This document shows positions 40,101 through 51,785 of a DNA stretch of 64,000 bases, piece after piece. The DNA lies in assembly GCF_933775445.1 (NCBI RefSeq), contig NC_065875.1, positions 14,893,001-14,957,000 on the forward strand, written 5' to 3'. The translations under genes and the position numbers were made by a program. The notes beneath the pieces were generated by a model, which searched no databases, had not been told where the DNA came from, and saw only the letters and a program-made list of their open reading frames with translations. The stretch is from Argentina anserina. Taxonomy: Eukaryota; Streptophyta; Magnoliopsida; Rosales; Rosaceae. Each line of letters begins with the position of its first letter. Position 1 is the stretch's first letter.

Positions 40101-41934
40101 TAAAATCTCCTTTACCTCCCCAATGACAACTGTATATAGGAATTGAATTTCGGGAAAACAGACCGTCGGATGTGGTCACTACATGAAAATATGGTCACGA
40201 TTAAATATTCACCTATATTGAATCTCGTTTGGGTCTTGATCTTCTCGGTCAACCCCAAGTGTCATTCATCCTCCATAAAGGTAGTTATGTCACGAAGGCA
40301 TGTATTTTTTAAAATGTTTACATGGATGGGTAAAGTGCATCATCGTGAGGGCATCATAAATTTTTGGGATCTTTTTGGGCAATGACACTATTTTAAAAGA
40401 ATTTTTGAAGTTGTGAAATAATTTTACAAAGTCAAAACTTCAATTAGATTGACACATGCATGGTGAGAAACACCAAGTGTAAAATCTTTTGAAAATCATA
40501 TAAATAGCTCTGGTACTCAAACAAATCTCCAAAAAACTGTACACATTCCCGATAATGCACTATATCTACCCATCCAAACTTTTGGACATATTTTTCACAT
40601 GGTTGTATAGCTACCTCTTAAAGATGTAGTATGTTATATAGGATTAACAACAAGGATGGAAACCCAATCGTTCATGAAATTAGGTGAATTTCCTATCGTA
40701 GCACTGCTTTCACTACAAACCTACAATGATAATATCTTGATGTTGATTTTTTTCAAAAATTGATTTCTTGGATAGAGTTAGTTTGAAATCATATTCTTTC
40801 CCAAATAATATATGAAAAAATTATGTCATTTTATAAAGTACAATGGGACTCATGTAATTAAACTTAAGTATTTGATAAATTGAAAATTAACCGTTAGATA
40901 TGATTGTTATAGTGAAATGTGGATATGTTTTGAAATTTACTTATTTTCATCAATTTATGGGCCTTGATCATGAGATAGATATGAATGAATCATCATACTT
41001 CCATAAGACCACCTATCTCCTTATGTGATAAATTTTCCGAATTTTTATATAAGTGAATATAGCTTATTATTCTAAGAGCGTGTTAATTTTAATAAATCAT
41101 TTTTTATATTTAATTTTTAAAGGTTTTAAAGATCAGATAGCCTAAAAATTAATATAAATCCTAAATTGACCATTATGGTGGCAACTTATTCTCTCACTTA
41201 ATTTATTATTTACAGAAAATATTTTCTGATATTATTATTTTAAATGGCTATGGAGTATTGATTAAAGTGATTATTAAATCCCTCATTAGATCTAATCTGT
41301 ATTTGTGTTGATATATCTAGGAGAGTTGGATAAGGTTGAGAAGCAGGGGAACACCCAAGCAAGGGAGCTCATAATTTGTGTGTATCTCATTTCTTTTCCA
41401 TTCTGCAAAACCCATATCCCCGTCACCTGATTCTCCAATTTTTCCACGACCACGACCACGACGACTTCCATCTCCATCTCGGGAAGCGAGTGTTGATCTC
41501 TTCAGCAGTCCGCATATATGACATGAGTTGCAATGGGATTAGCTTCGAGAATGGAGGAGTGGAACATTCCTTGACTTGGAGGAATTCTCAACTCTAGGCT
41601 TTTTGGATATGCTCGGGGACATTTTAAATTTCTGGGTCATGCTCTGATGAAGGCTCTTCAGCTCAGGTTGTGGAGGCCTGCAGGAGCTGTTCTTCTACTC
41701 TAGTTGTATCGCGGAAACAAAGACACGCATGTCATGCACGTGCTAGTAAACCCAATTGTTACTGCAGTGTTTGATTTCTTTCCCTGAATTGAATTGGCCG
41801 TTAGCGCGTGTATTCCACACGCCGTTAATAGAACAGAAGTGAAGGTTCACTAGGTGAATGGAAGAACCTCCGGGCCATTTCACCATTAGCAATATAAGGT
41901 ACTTTTTGGCCTCAAAATTCGAAGCTTTAGTCAT
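37139..41934. other. 3' region of the old element, non-coding part
   Basis: The first ~70 bases match the sequence just before the 3' LTR of the young copy. Beyond that it has no match there. It holds two copies of the string TCTTTGGCATGTGCTCA (near 37579 and 38114), AT-rich DNA, and a diverged direct repeat (listed separately). Short frames at 39217-39507 and 40143-40385 have no recognisable motif. Whether all of this belongs to the element or includes other insertions is not clear. Confidence 0.35.
39680..40690. repeat. Pair of diverged direct repeats, ~200 bp each, ~815 bp apart
   Basis: Copy one (about 39683-39885) and copy two (about 40499-40680) share the order CTC(T)GGTACTCAAA, CTAATGCACT/ATAATGCACTATATC, TTTTTGAC/TTTTGGAC, GGTTATATAAGGTTGAC against TGTTATATAGGATTAAC, then AAACCTAATT/AAACCCAATC. 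Clearly related but diverged. Purpose unknown; they may be remnants of an older inserted element. Confidence 0.55.
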
Positions 41935-42800
41935 TTTCTTTTCCTTAGTTTCTGCATCATGTCACCAAGATTGGCTAGCAAAGCTCCCTTCACCGGAGGA
42001 ACATCGATCCAAACATCTTGATGAAGTACTTGTAGGCCGCCAACACTGTCTTGAGAAGCAAAGTGAGAAAGCCGAGATCTGTATGCTCGGTTCCTCCCAT
42101 AGTCAAATGAGGTTCTGGGCATTTTGGGAAATAGTGGCACGCCAATGACCTCACCGTGAAGCACTTTGTGCTTGCAAAATAATCACTATTAAGACCTAAA
42201 GCTTCTGAAAATAACTGGGATATCGTCTCTACCACTCCATCCATGTGTTTCATGTACTCACTCACTTCTCGTATGCACACTTGCGGTATTGCTTCAAAGC
42301 TTTTCGGGTCTTCTAGAATCTTGCATGACAAGGTATCCCTCCAGTCAGCTGGCGTCGTCGCCTTCAAATCTCCATGAAAGCTGAAGAAGTTAACCTTCTC
42401 CTTGAAATCACGGGAGTACCACTTCGCCTTCTCGTCCTGGGGAAGTTCATGAAACTCGCGTATACTTTTTTGGATCCCCTCCATAGCTTCAAGTGGAATT
42501 CCATGGTTCACCAACTGAAAGAATCCCCACGACTCGGCTGCTTTGTATATGTCGTTGATGATCTCTTTTCGCTTCTCACTGTTATTAAAGCCGCTGAGAT
42601 CAATCACCGGAAACTGAAGTTTGCGAATCTTCGCCTGATATTGCTCATCATCTATTGGGACAGCTGAGTTGAGAAGATCCTCTGGAGGGTGTATGAACAT
42701 GCCTGGGAGCTTCGTCACCCCAGCGTCTGAAATTCCTTTGACGCCGGCTTTGCTTTTGTCAAATGCTTTCAGCTCCTTCTCACGCAGGGCTCGTAATCCA
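41935..42800 (-). pseudogene. 2-oxoglutarate/Fe(II) dioxygenase fragment (ACC oxidase homologue type)
   Basis: Minus strand: RELKAFD-like start (KELKAFDKSKAGVKGISDAG), then LPGMFIHPPEDLLNSAVP, FPVIDLSGFNNSEKRKEI, AAESWGFFQLVNHGIP and HYFPKCPEPHLTMGGTEHTD. The last contains the H-x-D iron ligands, followed after a frameshift near 42050 by GGLQVLHQDVWIDVPPVKGA and LLANLGDMMQ. The second iron-binding His and the RxS 2OG motif are absent, so it is a truncated, frameshifted fragment. The family (homologues of ACC oxidase, E8-like) is clear. It lies head to head against an alpha/beta hydrolase fragment with almost no spacer, inside the 3' region of the old retrotransposon. Confidence 0.85.
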
Positions 42801-42837
42801 CAACTGCTGCCATTATTGTGTTTTGGATATTTTTAAG

Positions 42838-43285
42838 CCAAGAACAAGTTTGCAAGTTCAACGTCTATGTCCCCGACTTCGTCTTCTTCGGGGGGTCCAC
42901 CACCACGTCAGCCGACATGGCCGAGACGTTTCAGGCGGCCTCGGTGGCGAAGCTGCTGGAGAAGCTGGGCGTGGAGAGGTTCAGCGTGGTGGGGACCAGC
43001 CACGGCGGGTTCGTGGCGTACCACTTGGCCAGAATGTGGCCGGAGATAGTTGAGAAGGTGGTGATCGCCAGCTCGGGGGTCAACATGAGAGGGAGAGATA
43101 GCGAGGCGTTGCTCAAGAGAGCTGACGTCTACAAAATCGAAGAACTCATGCTTCCGGCCACCGCTGCGCAGCTCCACAAGTCCATCGACATCGGCCGAAG
43201 ACTTGACCGTGAGTGGCGTCGGCGCCCAATAAACCTCCTCATGCGCTTCTTCTTCCACTTGGCCCTCATGGTGTGGCTAAGATGA
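42838..43285 (+). pseudogene. Alpha/beta-hydrolase fragment
   Basis: Plus strand: FNVYVPDFVFFGGSTTTSAD, then FQAASVAKLLEKLGVERFSV, the nucleophile elbow VGTSHGGFVAYHLARMWPE, and EKVVIASSGVNM with LMLPATAAQL. This is a typical plant alpha/beta-fold hydrolase (nucleophile Ser in GTSHGG). The oxyanion region upstream and the Asp/His acid-base residues downstream are missing; after about 43200 the frame no longer looks like the family. The stretch is GC-rich compared with its surroundings, as expected for a captured coding exon. Confidence 0.85.
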
Positions 43286-43439
43286 AATTGGCTTCAGAAA
43301 TCCTAGATTTGCAAAGAAGGCAAAGGAGAGAGGAAGTGATAGCGGCTTTGGGAGACGGGTCTCAGTTTTTTTTTTTTTAATCATGGTCTGATTTTGACCT
43401 TTTTTATAATTTTTTTTTCAGGATTTTGACAATAATTTG

Positions 43440-44085
43440 AGAGTCACGCTCAATCTAAGCATTTGACTGCTTTCGACATGCGTTGATTTCTGGCGGATTT
43501 GAAGAACGTAAACGACCTAATCGCTTAACTGCTCTCATTTCATAGACTTCACAGCACTCAATAAAAGCGTTTTAGGCTTTACGCATCACATTTACCACAG
43601 TGGCTTTCAAGAGTTTGAAGAACGTAAAAGACCCAATCGCTTGAATGCTCTCAATTAATAGATTTGACAACACTCAATAAAATCATTTTAAGCTTTACAC
43701 ATCACATCTACCACAGTGACTTACAAGAATTTGAAGAACGTAAACGACCTAATCGCTTGGCTGCTCTGAATTGATAAACTTGACAACACTCAATAAAAGC
43801 ATTTTAGTCTTTACGCATCACATTCACCACGGTGGCTTTCAAGGGTTTGAAGAACGTAAACGACCTAATCGCTTGACTGTCTCAATTCATAGACTTGACA
43901 GCACTCAATAAAAGCGTTTTAGGCTTTACGCATTACATTCAGCATGACTGCTTTCAGGAGTTTCAAGGACATAAACGACCTAATCGCTTGACTGCTCTCA
44001 ATTCATAGACTTGACAATACTTAATAAAAGCGTTTTAGGCTTTACGCATTACATTCAGCATGACGGCTTTCAAGAGTTTCAAGGA
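43440..44085 (-). repeat. 116-bp tandem array of the old element, ~5-6 copies
   Basis: The landmark CGACCTAATCGCTTG recurs at 43513, 43629, 43745, 43861 and 43976, a period of 115-116 bp. Each unit also has CAATAAAAGCGTTTTAG and TTTACGCATCACATT. The inverse of the same unit forms the array at 60080-60450 in the young copy, so the array is part of the family. Confidence 0.92.
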
Positions 44086-44360
44086 TTTGACCTGGATGTG
44101 ATAGTTGACTTGAATGATCAGGACTTGCTTTCTTTTTCTTTTTTACGGACTTGTTTTTTTTTTTTTGAAATTCAATCGTCTTGTAATAAGTCGATTTTGA
44201 AATTCAACTTACTATCACTGAAAAAAGACATTTGCTCTATCATTTGACGGACAAACCCTTATTTTTATTTTGATGTGACTAAACTTAAAATTGTTATTCT
44301 CAAGCTGCCTACGTATCCTTCTGTATTCCGCCACAATTATGTAAGCTTCATTGATGTATA

Positions 44361-46886
44361 TGTCACGACCTCAAAGTCATGAAACTCAAATTTCGAAGTC
44401 ATGAAAAACTCTAAAACAATCTCAATAAATCAAAATCATTTTAATGTCACAGCGGATCATTACTGAGTTAATAGTACAACTCAGTCAAATTGATTATCAC
44501 AAACCAAATTTATAATTCAATATTATATCCAATGGAAATGTAAAAATCATCTCAAATGCTCACCACAAGATCAAATAAAACAACTTCAAGTCTTCAGAGT
44601 TGTCCGTCGATTTCCGCTAATCCACACCTGTGGAATTATCCCTTACACTATCAAATAGGTGCACTAGGATTGTAAACACAAACCCGGTAAGCTTTGCAGC
44701 TCGTATGAGTAAAACAATAATATAACTTGCATAAAAATATATACGAAAATCCACAAAACATCAATTATAAATGCACTCATGAGTCATTGGACGATCCATC
44801 TGGTTGTCCAATATTGACAGAAAATATATATGCTCATGAGAAATCGGGCAACTCCTCTGTTTACCCACATGCATTTATAATACGGTTACTCATGAGCGCT
44901 GGTACACCTCTGTTACCCCTCATGTTAGTACGCCGCCCGACATTGGGCAACCACTTGCTACCCAATATCCAAAAATCTAGGTACTCATAAGCACTGGTAC
45001 ATCACTGTTACCCCTCATGTTAATACCCGGCAGACAGACTAGAGCTCTAACTAAATCGTAACTATCGCCCGGCCAAGGCTAGGTTCCGACTGGCCAACAC
45101 GTCCAAAGACAGGTCCACAGACCACAAAAACGTTTTGACATCACTCACGTTAAAACCACGTACAAACAATCATCACATGATATTGTACAAATAAATCAAC
45201 ATGCTCAATAAATAAACATCACCACTATAATGAACTTACTCACAACGGAAATTATGACAGTATATAATATAGCAAACCATATATATGTTCTTATTTTACC
45301 AATTATACACATACACAATCCACTATATCATATACATATCATAGTTTATTCTTTTAAATTTGGCGTATTCCTAAATCTCTGCAAGGGTAGATTCGTCAAC
45401 TGTGAGATTTTACTCACTTTATAATCCCCAGCGTAATTTCCACGATTCCCGAAAGTGAATCCTTTACTTAATGTATCGATCACCTAGAATAGATAAGAAA
45501 TGAATTTATTATCGTTACGTAAAACCTTAAATGCCGAAACAGTAATAATGTTTTCCTGTTCAGCAATTTCTGGTTTTTACGAAATTACTGTTCACGTAAA
45601 TACTATTCACATATTACTATACAAATACATATTAATTACGTATTCTTGTATGAGTACATACTATTTACGTATTTTCTGTATGAGTACATACTATTTACGT
45701 ATTCATGTACGTCCATGTACTATTTCATCGTAAATATTGTCTCAGTAAATAATAATTACCGTATTACCTTTTAGAAATTATTTTTACAATTACGGTTCGT
45801 TAAATAATTTTACATTCACCGTACGTAAAATAAATTTACATTCATTGTACATAAATTACTTTTTACATTCACCGTACGTAAAAATAATTTTACAAAAATT
45901 ACTGTTTGAAAATCACAGTGCCAGCGCGTGGGGCCCACGCCCCTCTCCTGAAATCAGCGCGTAGCTCGCCACCGCCACCGCCACCGCCGCCCCCAAACCC
46001 CTCCATTTCCTCTCCTCTTCCCCTCCACGGCCCATGGCCACCCAATGCACTCCTCAACTTCCCTCACGCGCTGCCTAAGGCGGCGATATCCTCACCACCT
46101 CCTCCTCCTCCGAACCTTCCCCAAATCAACCCAAAATCCAACAAACAATCAATCTCAACCATCATTTACATCAAATCATACCTAGATCGTACGTTGGAGC
46201 CACCAGAACGTCGTCGGAGAGGGATGGATCGCCGATCGTGGTCGATTTCTCGAAGGAAGAAGAGCGGTGCGATTTCGAGTTCCAATCTCCTAGCAGACGG
46301 CTTCGCGACGAGGATAGGTGGTGGTGAGTCGGTCTCCGTGCTCTGGTCTCGCCGGAAATGAAGCTAGCATGGCGGAGGGAGTCGCGCGAGCCTCGGGTTG
46401 TCGTGCGAGCTTCACGGCGGTGAGGGGGACCGCGTCGAGTTCGGGGTTTGGAGTGGAGAGCCTTGCGAAGCTTTTGGGTGAGGCGGTGAGAGCCACAACG
46501 GCCCAGTGGTGAGAGAGAGGGTTTCCGAAAATGGAAACCCTAAATCTAAAAATCTCATTTTTATACCCACTTCCAAAATCGGAAACTAACTTCCGTCGTT
46601 AATAACTTTTACTTACGACTTCCGATTAGAACGCGTGACATGTCCACGAACTCGTATCGACGAGCTCTACAATTTTCATGAAGGAAGTTTTTGCAAACGA
46701 GAAACGGAGTAAAAGTCTATTCTCGCGTCGTGGAAACGTAACGTTTTCCTAATTAGAAATTCTGATAACGGTTCTGTTTTCGATTTACAATGTCGCGAGG
46801 CGAAACATTGCGGTTTATTAATCATACAAAGTTGATAAATTCCTACAAATTCAAATAAATCGATCCCGAAAAATCGGGTCATTACA
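44361..46886 (-). repeat. 3' LTR of the nested chromovirus-type element, 2526 bp
   Basis: Minus strand begins TGTAATGACCCGATTTTTCG at 46886 and ends GGTCGTGACA at 44361. It is preceded by the purine tract AGGAGGGGGGTAG (about 46892-46904). The left half is AT-rich with repeated ACGTAAATAC motifs (45590-45890); the right half (45910-46500) is GC-rich with CCACCGCCACCG. Frames here (45906-46361 and others) are not credible genes. Confidence 0.75.
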
Positions 46887-46945
46887 ATCTACCCCCCCTC
46901 CTAAGGGAATTTCGTCCCGAAATTCAGGTTCTCTACTCAAGAAAC

Positions 46946-48457
46946 AGTTGTGGATAACTTGCCTTCATAACAGACTCTAGTTCCCAAGAGGCATCGCCCT
47001 CATCATGATGACTCCACAACATTTTGACTAACTGCGTTTCTTTCCTCCGGAGCTTCTTGGTGGATCTATCCAGAATACGAACCGGCTCAGTAACGAACGT
47101 GGTACATACCTCCTCAACATGGAAATGTGGAAGACGTTGTGAACTCCTGACATGCTAGTAGGCAAGGCTAGTCGATATGCTAGTTCTCCTACCTTTTCGA
47201 GAATCTCAAAGGGCCCAACATACCTCGGAGCCAACTTTCCTTTCTTGCCAAATCTCACTACACCCCTCATAGGTGAGACTTTTAAGAACACATGATCGCC
47301 GATCTCGAATTCCACTTGTCTCCTCTTTAAGTCTGCATAGCTCTTCGGTCTACTCTGTGCGGTCCGATCCTATCTCGAATGATCAAGATCTTCTCTGTGG
47401 TTTCTTGAACCACCTATAGGCCCATTAATGCTTCATCACCAACTTCAGCCCAACATATAGGTGTAATGTCGATGCTAGAATGGTAACTGTTGTTGTAGAC
47501 AAACTCAATCAACCTCAAATGATCCTCCCAGCTACCTTTAAAATCTAACATACAAGCTCTCAACATATCCTCCATCACCTGATTCACCCGTTTTGTTTGT
47601 CCATCAGTTTGAGGATGAAAAGCAGTCTTCAAATCCAAGGTAGTTCCTATAGCCTTGTGCAAACCACCCCATAATTTCGAAGTGAAATGTTCATCTCAAT
47701 CAGAAACAATAGAAACTGGAGCTCCATGAAGTCTCACTATCTTATCCACATATAGTTTCCCTAGCACGTCCACAGAATACTTCATTGACACTGGAAGAAA
47801 ATGTGCCGACTTCGTCAATCAATCGACAATCACTCATATCGCATCGTGACTATTCTTGGACCTAGGCAGTCCAGTCACAAAATCCATTGATATTTGTTCC
47901 CACTTCTAAAGAGGAATAGTCAATGGCTTCAACATGCCAGCTAGTCGTTGATGTTCTGCTTTCACTTGCTGACACGTAAGACACTTCGATACAAATTCAG
48001 CCACATCTTTCTTCATCCCGTTCCACCAGAATTGCATGCATAGGTCCTTGTACATTTTGGTGTTCCCTGGATGAACGGTATAACGAGATCGGCGTGCCAT
48101 GCAGAGGACCTCCTCCTTGAGATTAGTACAATCTGGAACACACAATCTTGTCCCAAACCTCAACCCTCCATTGGGTCCAACTCTCCACTCGGAAGGACAT
48201 TCATCAAGCGTATCTACTACAAGGTTAGCTTATGAGAATTTATCTTGTGCCTGACCCTGTATGATCCTTATGATTAATGTAGGTTGCATAAAGACACTAC
48301 CAAGAAAGACCTTTGGTTCTCCTCCCGATGGTACCAAGTCGAATTTTGATGCAGTTTCGAACATAAACCATTCTTAAACCATAAGAGAAGCGATCACACC
48401 TCTCGGTTTCTTGCTCAAGGCATCGCCCACCACATTTGTTTCCATGGGGATATTACA
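46946..48457 (-). pseudogene. Chromovirus pol remnant: RNase H end, integrase, chromodomain
   Basis: Minus strand, right to left: NVVGDALSKKPRG (RNase H end); 47906-48163 with the H2C2 zinc site (HPGNTKMYKDL, then CLTCQQVKAEHQ); 47414-47662 with the integrase core end (TAFHPQTDGQTKRVNQ, then WEDHLRLIEFVYNNSYH); 47028-47315 with the C-terminal domain (KLAPRYVGPFEILEKVG, SGVHNVFHISMLRRYVP); and, after a frameshift, a chromodomain piece at about 46946-47042 (LVKMLWSHHDEGDASWELE). Several stops separate the parts. The chromodomain marks it as a chromovirus. Confidence 0.85.
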
Positions 48458-48462
48458 GTATA

Positions 48463-49603
48463 CATCTCTGACGACGTAAGGACAATCTCACTTTGACTTG
48501 AATTTGGAGCCAGTCTTGTGCGTCATAATGATGGGTCTTCGAACATCAAGAACTAAATCATCAACTTGAAATGATCGTGGTCGAACACCTTTGTTGAAGG
48601 CGTGTGACATCCGAGCTTGGTAGCATTCCAGGTGTTGTTGTGCATCAAGCCTCTTCTCATCCAAAGCTTTTAACTCTTGATGGCGCAACTTGACATTTTC
48701 CTCATTTGTGAGACATTCTTGCAAAGCGATTCTCAATGACGGGATTTCTTTCTCTAATGGTAACATGGCTTCGACACCATAGACGACAGAGTAAGGTGTA
48801 TCATTTGTGGCTGTTCGATACGTCATTCTATAAGCCCAGAGAGCTTCGCCAAATTTCTCATGCCAATCCCTCTGCTTCTTGAAGTGGAATTTCTTGGCGT
48901 TGCGATATTCGAGAAATACTTGGCGTTGTCTGTGATGATGCACCGTGGTATACCATAACGTTGTATAATGCTTCATGTAATGAAATCCATAACATTTTGT
49001 TTCTTTATTTCTTTGAGCTGTATCGCCTCTGCCCACTTTGAGAAGGAATCTGTGGCTGCCAGAATGTACATATCACCAGATGATGATTTCGTAGATGGGT
49101 CCGATTGCATCCATTCCCCAGACATCGAATGGGTGCGAAGCAATTGTCGGATGCAACAGCTCATGTGGCTGATGAATGAAGTTGGCATGAAATTGACAAG
49201 CTTGGCATTTCCGTGCATACTCCATACAATCCCTGACCATTGTGGGCCAATAATACCCTAGTCATCTTACTTGAAAATGTAACTTTGGTCCTGACTGATG
49301 TGCTCCACACACTCCAGAATGAACCTCTTCCATGGATTTATCTTTTCTCAAGCATCGAATGAGTACTCCGTCAAATGACTTCCGATATAAAGTTTCTTTG
49401 TAGTAGAGGAAGCGCGGTGCTCGCCGCTTGATGCTCCACCTTTGCTTCGAATATTCGGGAATCTTGTTGTGCTCAAGATAGTCGATAAAATGATGCCTAT
49501 AATCTTTAACATCAATGGTGTAAACTGACACTACATGAGAACTGACACACTGGAGTGAAGGCTTTGTTGTCACAACCCACCTTTGGCAAATTGGGATGTC
49601 CAA
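48463..49603 (-). pseudogene. Integrase remnant of the old Tat-like element
   Basis: Three broken frames: 49262-49603 with the zinc-binding part (EEVHSGVCGAHQSGPKL), 48973-49218 with the core (GDMYILAATDSFSKWAEA) and 48488-49036 with the core end and C-terminal part (WHEKFGEALWAYRMTYRTA, DTPYSVVYGVEAMLP, RARPRSF-like FNKGVRPRSFQVDDLVL). The last frame ends at the chromovirus insertion point. The C-terminal part corresponds to the integrase tail fused to gag in the young copy. Confidence 0.85.
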
Positions 49604-49879
49604 ATTTTGTCTCCAGACAATGCCAAAGTCGCCACCAAGTTTGCCAATGCGTCTGCCATTTGAATTTCTTTCCGTGGCACATGTATGAGTGTAATATTAT
49701 CAAAGCCCTTCAAGAGTTATGTGGCGAGTTGGAAATAAGGTACCAAATCTTCCTTCTTGACCTCGTAATTAGTGAGCAGTTGATCAATCACTAACTTCGA
49801 GTCTCCATACACTTCGAGACTTTGGATTTCATTTCTAACGCTGTTTGCAATCCCATGATCAAGACTTGGTACTCTGCGA

Positions 49880-50660
49880 TATTGTTGGAGCACAGTTCCC
49901 CAAGAGTGAAAGAATAAAGAAATATATGTTTTTATGGAGAGACAAAAATAACACCAGCCCCTGCTCCATCTGCCCTAGATGAGCCATCAAAAAACATCTT
50001 CCAAGTAGAGAGGACCTCTGCAAGGAAGACTTCCTCATCTGGGAAGTCATCTGAGATTTCCCAATCCACTAGAATAGGGTGGTCTGCCAGGAAGCCAGCC
50101 AACACCTGTCTTTTCACTGCTTTAGCGGGCACATATATGATGTCGTATTGGTTCAATAGTTACTCCCACTTAGCCATGCGCCCGGTTAGAACTGGTTTAA
50201 ATAATATGAACTTAACTAGATCGGCTCACGCCATCAAGTGCATTGTGTAAACTTGCATGTAATGCCTTAACTTTTGAATGGCGAATACGAGTACAAGACA
50301 TCTTCTCTATCGGCGGATAATTTAGCTCAGGTTCGGTAAGGGTCCGACTTAAGTAGTACAAGGATTTCTCCTTTTTGGCTTCATTTTCTTGGGCAAGAAA
50401 GGCCCCAAGTGATCTCTCTTGAGCCGCGATGTAAAGGATAAGAGGTTTCCCAGCGATAGGTGCACCCAACACTGGAGGATTCGCCAGGTATTTATTTATG
50501 CTCTCAAAGGCATTGCGACAAGCTTTATCCCATAAAATGAAACATCTTTCTTCATAAGTGAGCTGAATGGTTGGCAACGGCCCGCCAGGTTCGATATGAA
50601 CCGTCTGATGAAGGCAAGTCATCCTTGGAGGCTTTTCAACTCGTGCAAATCTCTTGGCCA
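49880..50660 (-). pseudogene. RNase H-like region of the old Tat-like element
   Basis: 50212-50661 carries the end of the reverse transcriptase connection and a first RNase H (CFILWDKACRNAFESINKYL, PLILYIAAQERSLGAFLAQE). 49932-50156 carries a second one (MFFDGSSRADGAGAGVIF) after a linker QVLAGFLADHPI. Two RNase H-like units in tandem are typical of Tat/Ogre-type gypsy elements. Frames are separated by stops. Confidence 0.8.
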
Positions 50661-51785
50661 TGGCATTTCCTGGATGGCTTTAATTTTTGATTGGTCTACC
50701 TCGATGCCTCGGTGCTTCACGATGAATCTAAGAAATTTTCCAGAACTGACGCCGAAGGCACACTTTAAATGATTCATTTTTAACTGGTATTTGCGTAACT
50801 TGTCAAACACTCTTCGTAGATCTTGCAAGTGATCACTTCATTTCTTTGTTTTGACAACCAAATCATCAACATAGCACTCTACATACTTGTGCAACATGTC
50901 ACCGAAAATTTTCTGCATAGCACGTTGGTACGTTGCACCGGCATTTTTTAACCCGAATGACATGACCTTATAGCAATAAATTCCTTTGGGAGTTTGAAAT
51001 GCAGTGAGTTCCTCATCCTCTAAGACCATCCTTATCTAGTTGTAACCTGATGACCTGTCCATGAATGACAAAACCTCATGCCCGGTTGTCGCATCCACCA
51101 TGAGCTCTATGATTGGCAGAGGGAAATCATCTTTTGGATACACCTCATTTAAGTCACGAAAATCTACACAAACGCAGATTTGTCTGTTCTTCTTCTTGAC
51201 ATGAACAATGTTTGCGATCCACTTGGGATACTGAACCTCTGTAATGAAGCATGCGTCAATCAACTTATCAACTTCTGCTTCAATTTGAGGAATAAGTTTT
51301 ATTCGAAAGCGTCTTTGTGTTTGCTTGGTTGGCCGAGCCTCTGGTTTGACAGCAAGTCGATGAACTGCTACCTTTGGATTCAGGCCGGGCATTTCTTTGT
51401 ACGTCCAAGCAAAGACATCTTTGTACTCGAGGAACATATCAAGATATTCTTTTTCTTCTTCGGAACTTAAAGACGCACTCACAAAAATAGGTCTTGGGTC
51501 TCCTTCTGTTCCCAAGTTAATCTCCTTAAGTTCGTCCCTAGTGGCTTGCCCCCCGTCTTCAAGTTCTGGAGGAGCTTCGTCTACTTCAATTTCAAAATCT
51601 TCATGATCGACTTCCTCTACAACATCTTTTTCTACCACCATGATATGATAAGAGGTTTGGACAATGTTATCCTCATCGCCATTGTCGAGGTTGCTTTCTC
51701 CTTTTTGGCCAGTGAATATGATGGTATGTTGCTTTACTTTGAGTTGATCCGTGGAATCCACTTCCAACACACAATGCCTCTTCAT
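50619..51785 (-). pseudogene. Reverse transcriptase remnant of the old Tat-like element
   Basis: 51036-51785 runs from the linker (EIEVDEAPPELEDGGQAT) into fingers motifs (YPKWIANIVHVKKKN, VCVDFRDLNEVYPKDDFPLP). A TAG separates it from 50838-51029 (AFQTPKGIYCYKVMSFGLKN) with the catalytic YVDD in ECYVDDLVV. 50619-50828 holds the thumb (KCAFGVSSGKFL, RGIEVDQSKIKAI). The catalytic residues are readable, but at least two stops break the protein. Confidence 0.9.

Larger units (their letters stand above)
44361..48457 (-). mobile_element. Nested chromovirus-type gypsy element (Tekay/Del-like), truncated
   Basis: Flanked by the 5-bp duplication GTATA (44356-44360 and 48458-48462), and it cuts the integrase region of the old Tat-like element: the sequence on each side joins to match the young copy at about 59030-59060. 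Minus-strand order: a few bases of 5' LTR start (TGTAATATCCCC), RNase H end (NVVGDALSKKPRGV), integrase, chromodomain, purine tract, and a 2526-bp 3' LTR. Nearly the whole 5' LTR, gag, protease and reverse transcriptase are deleted. Confidence 0.85.

Noticed and set aside
42867..43258. Extra frames on both strands over the alpha/beta-hydrolase fragment
   Set aside because: Shadows of the GC-rich hydrolase frame 42818-43285, which alone has the GTSHGG motif.
43440..44085. Possible CRISPR-like array
   Set aside because: The unit repeats over its full 116 bp with no unique spacers, and the host is a eukaryote; it is an ordinary tandem array of a retroelement.
45906..46512. GC-rich frames (151 and 64 codons) that could be a gene
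   Set aside because: They sit within the 2.5-kb LTR of the nested chromovirus and are low-complexity CCACCG-rich sequence without a domain.
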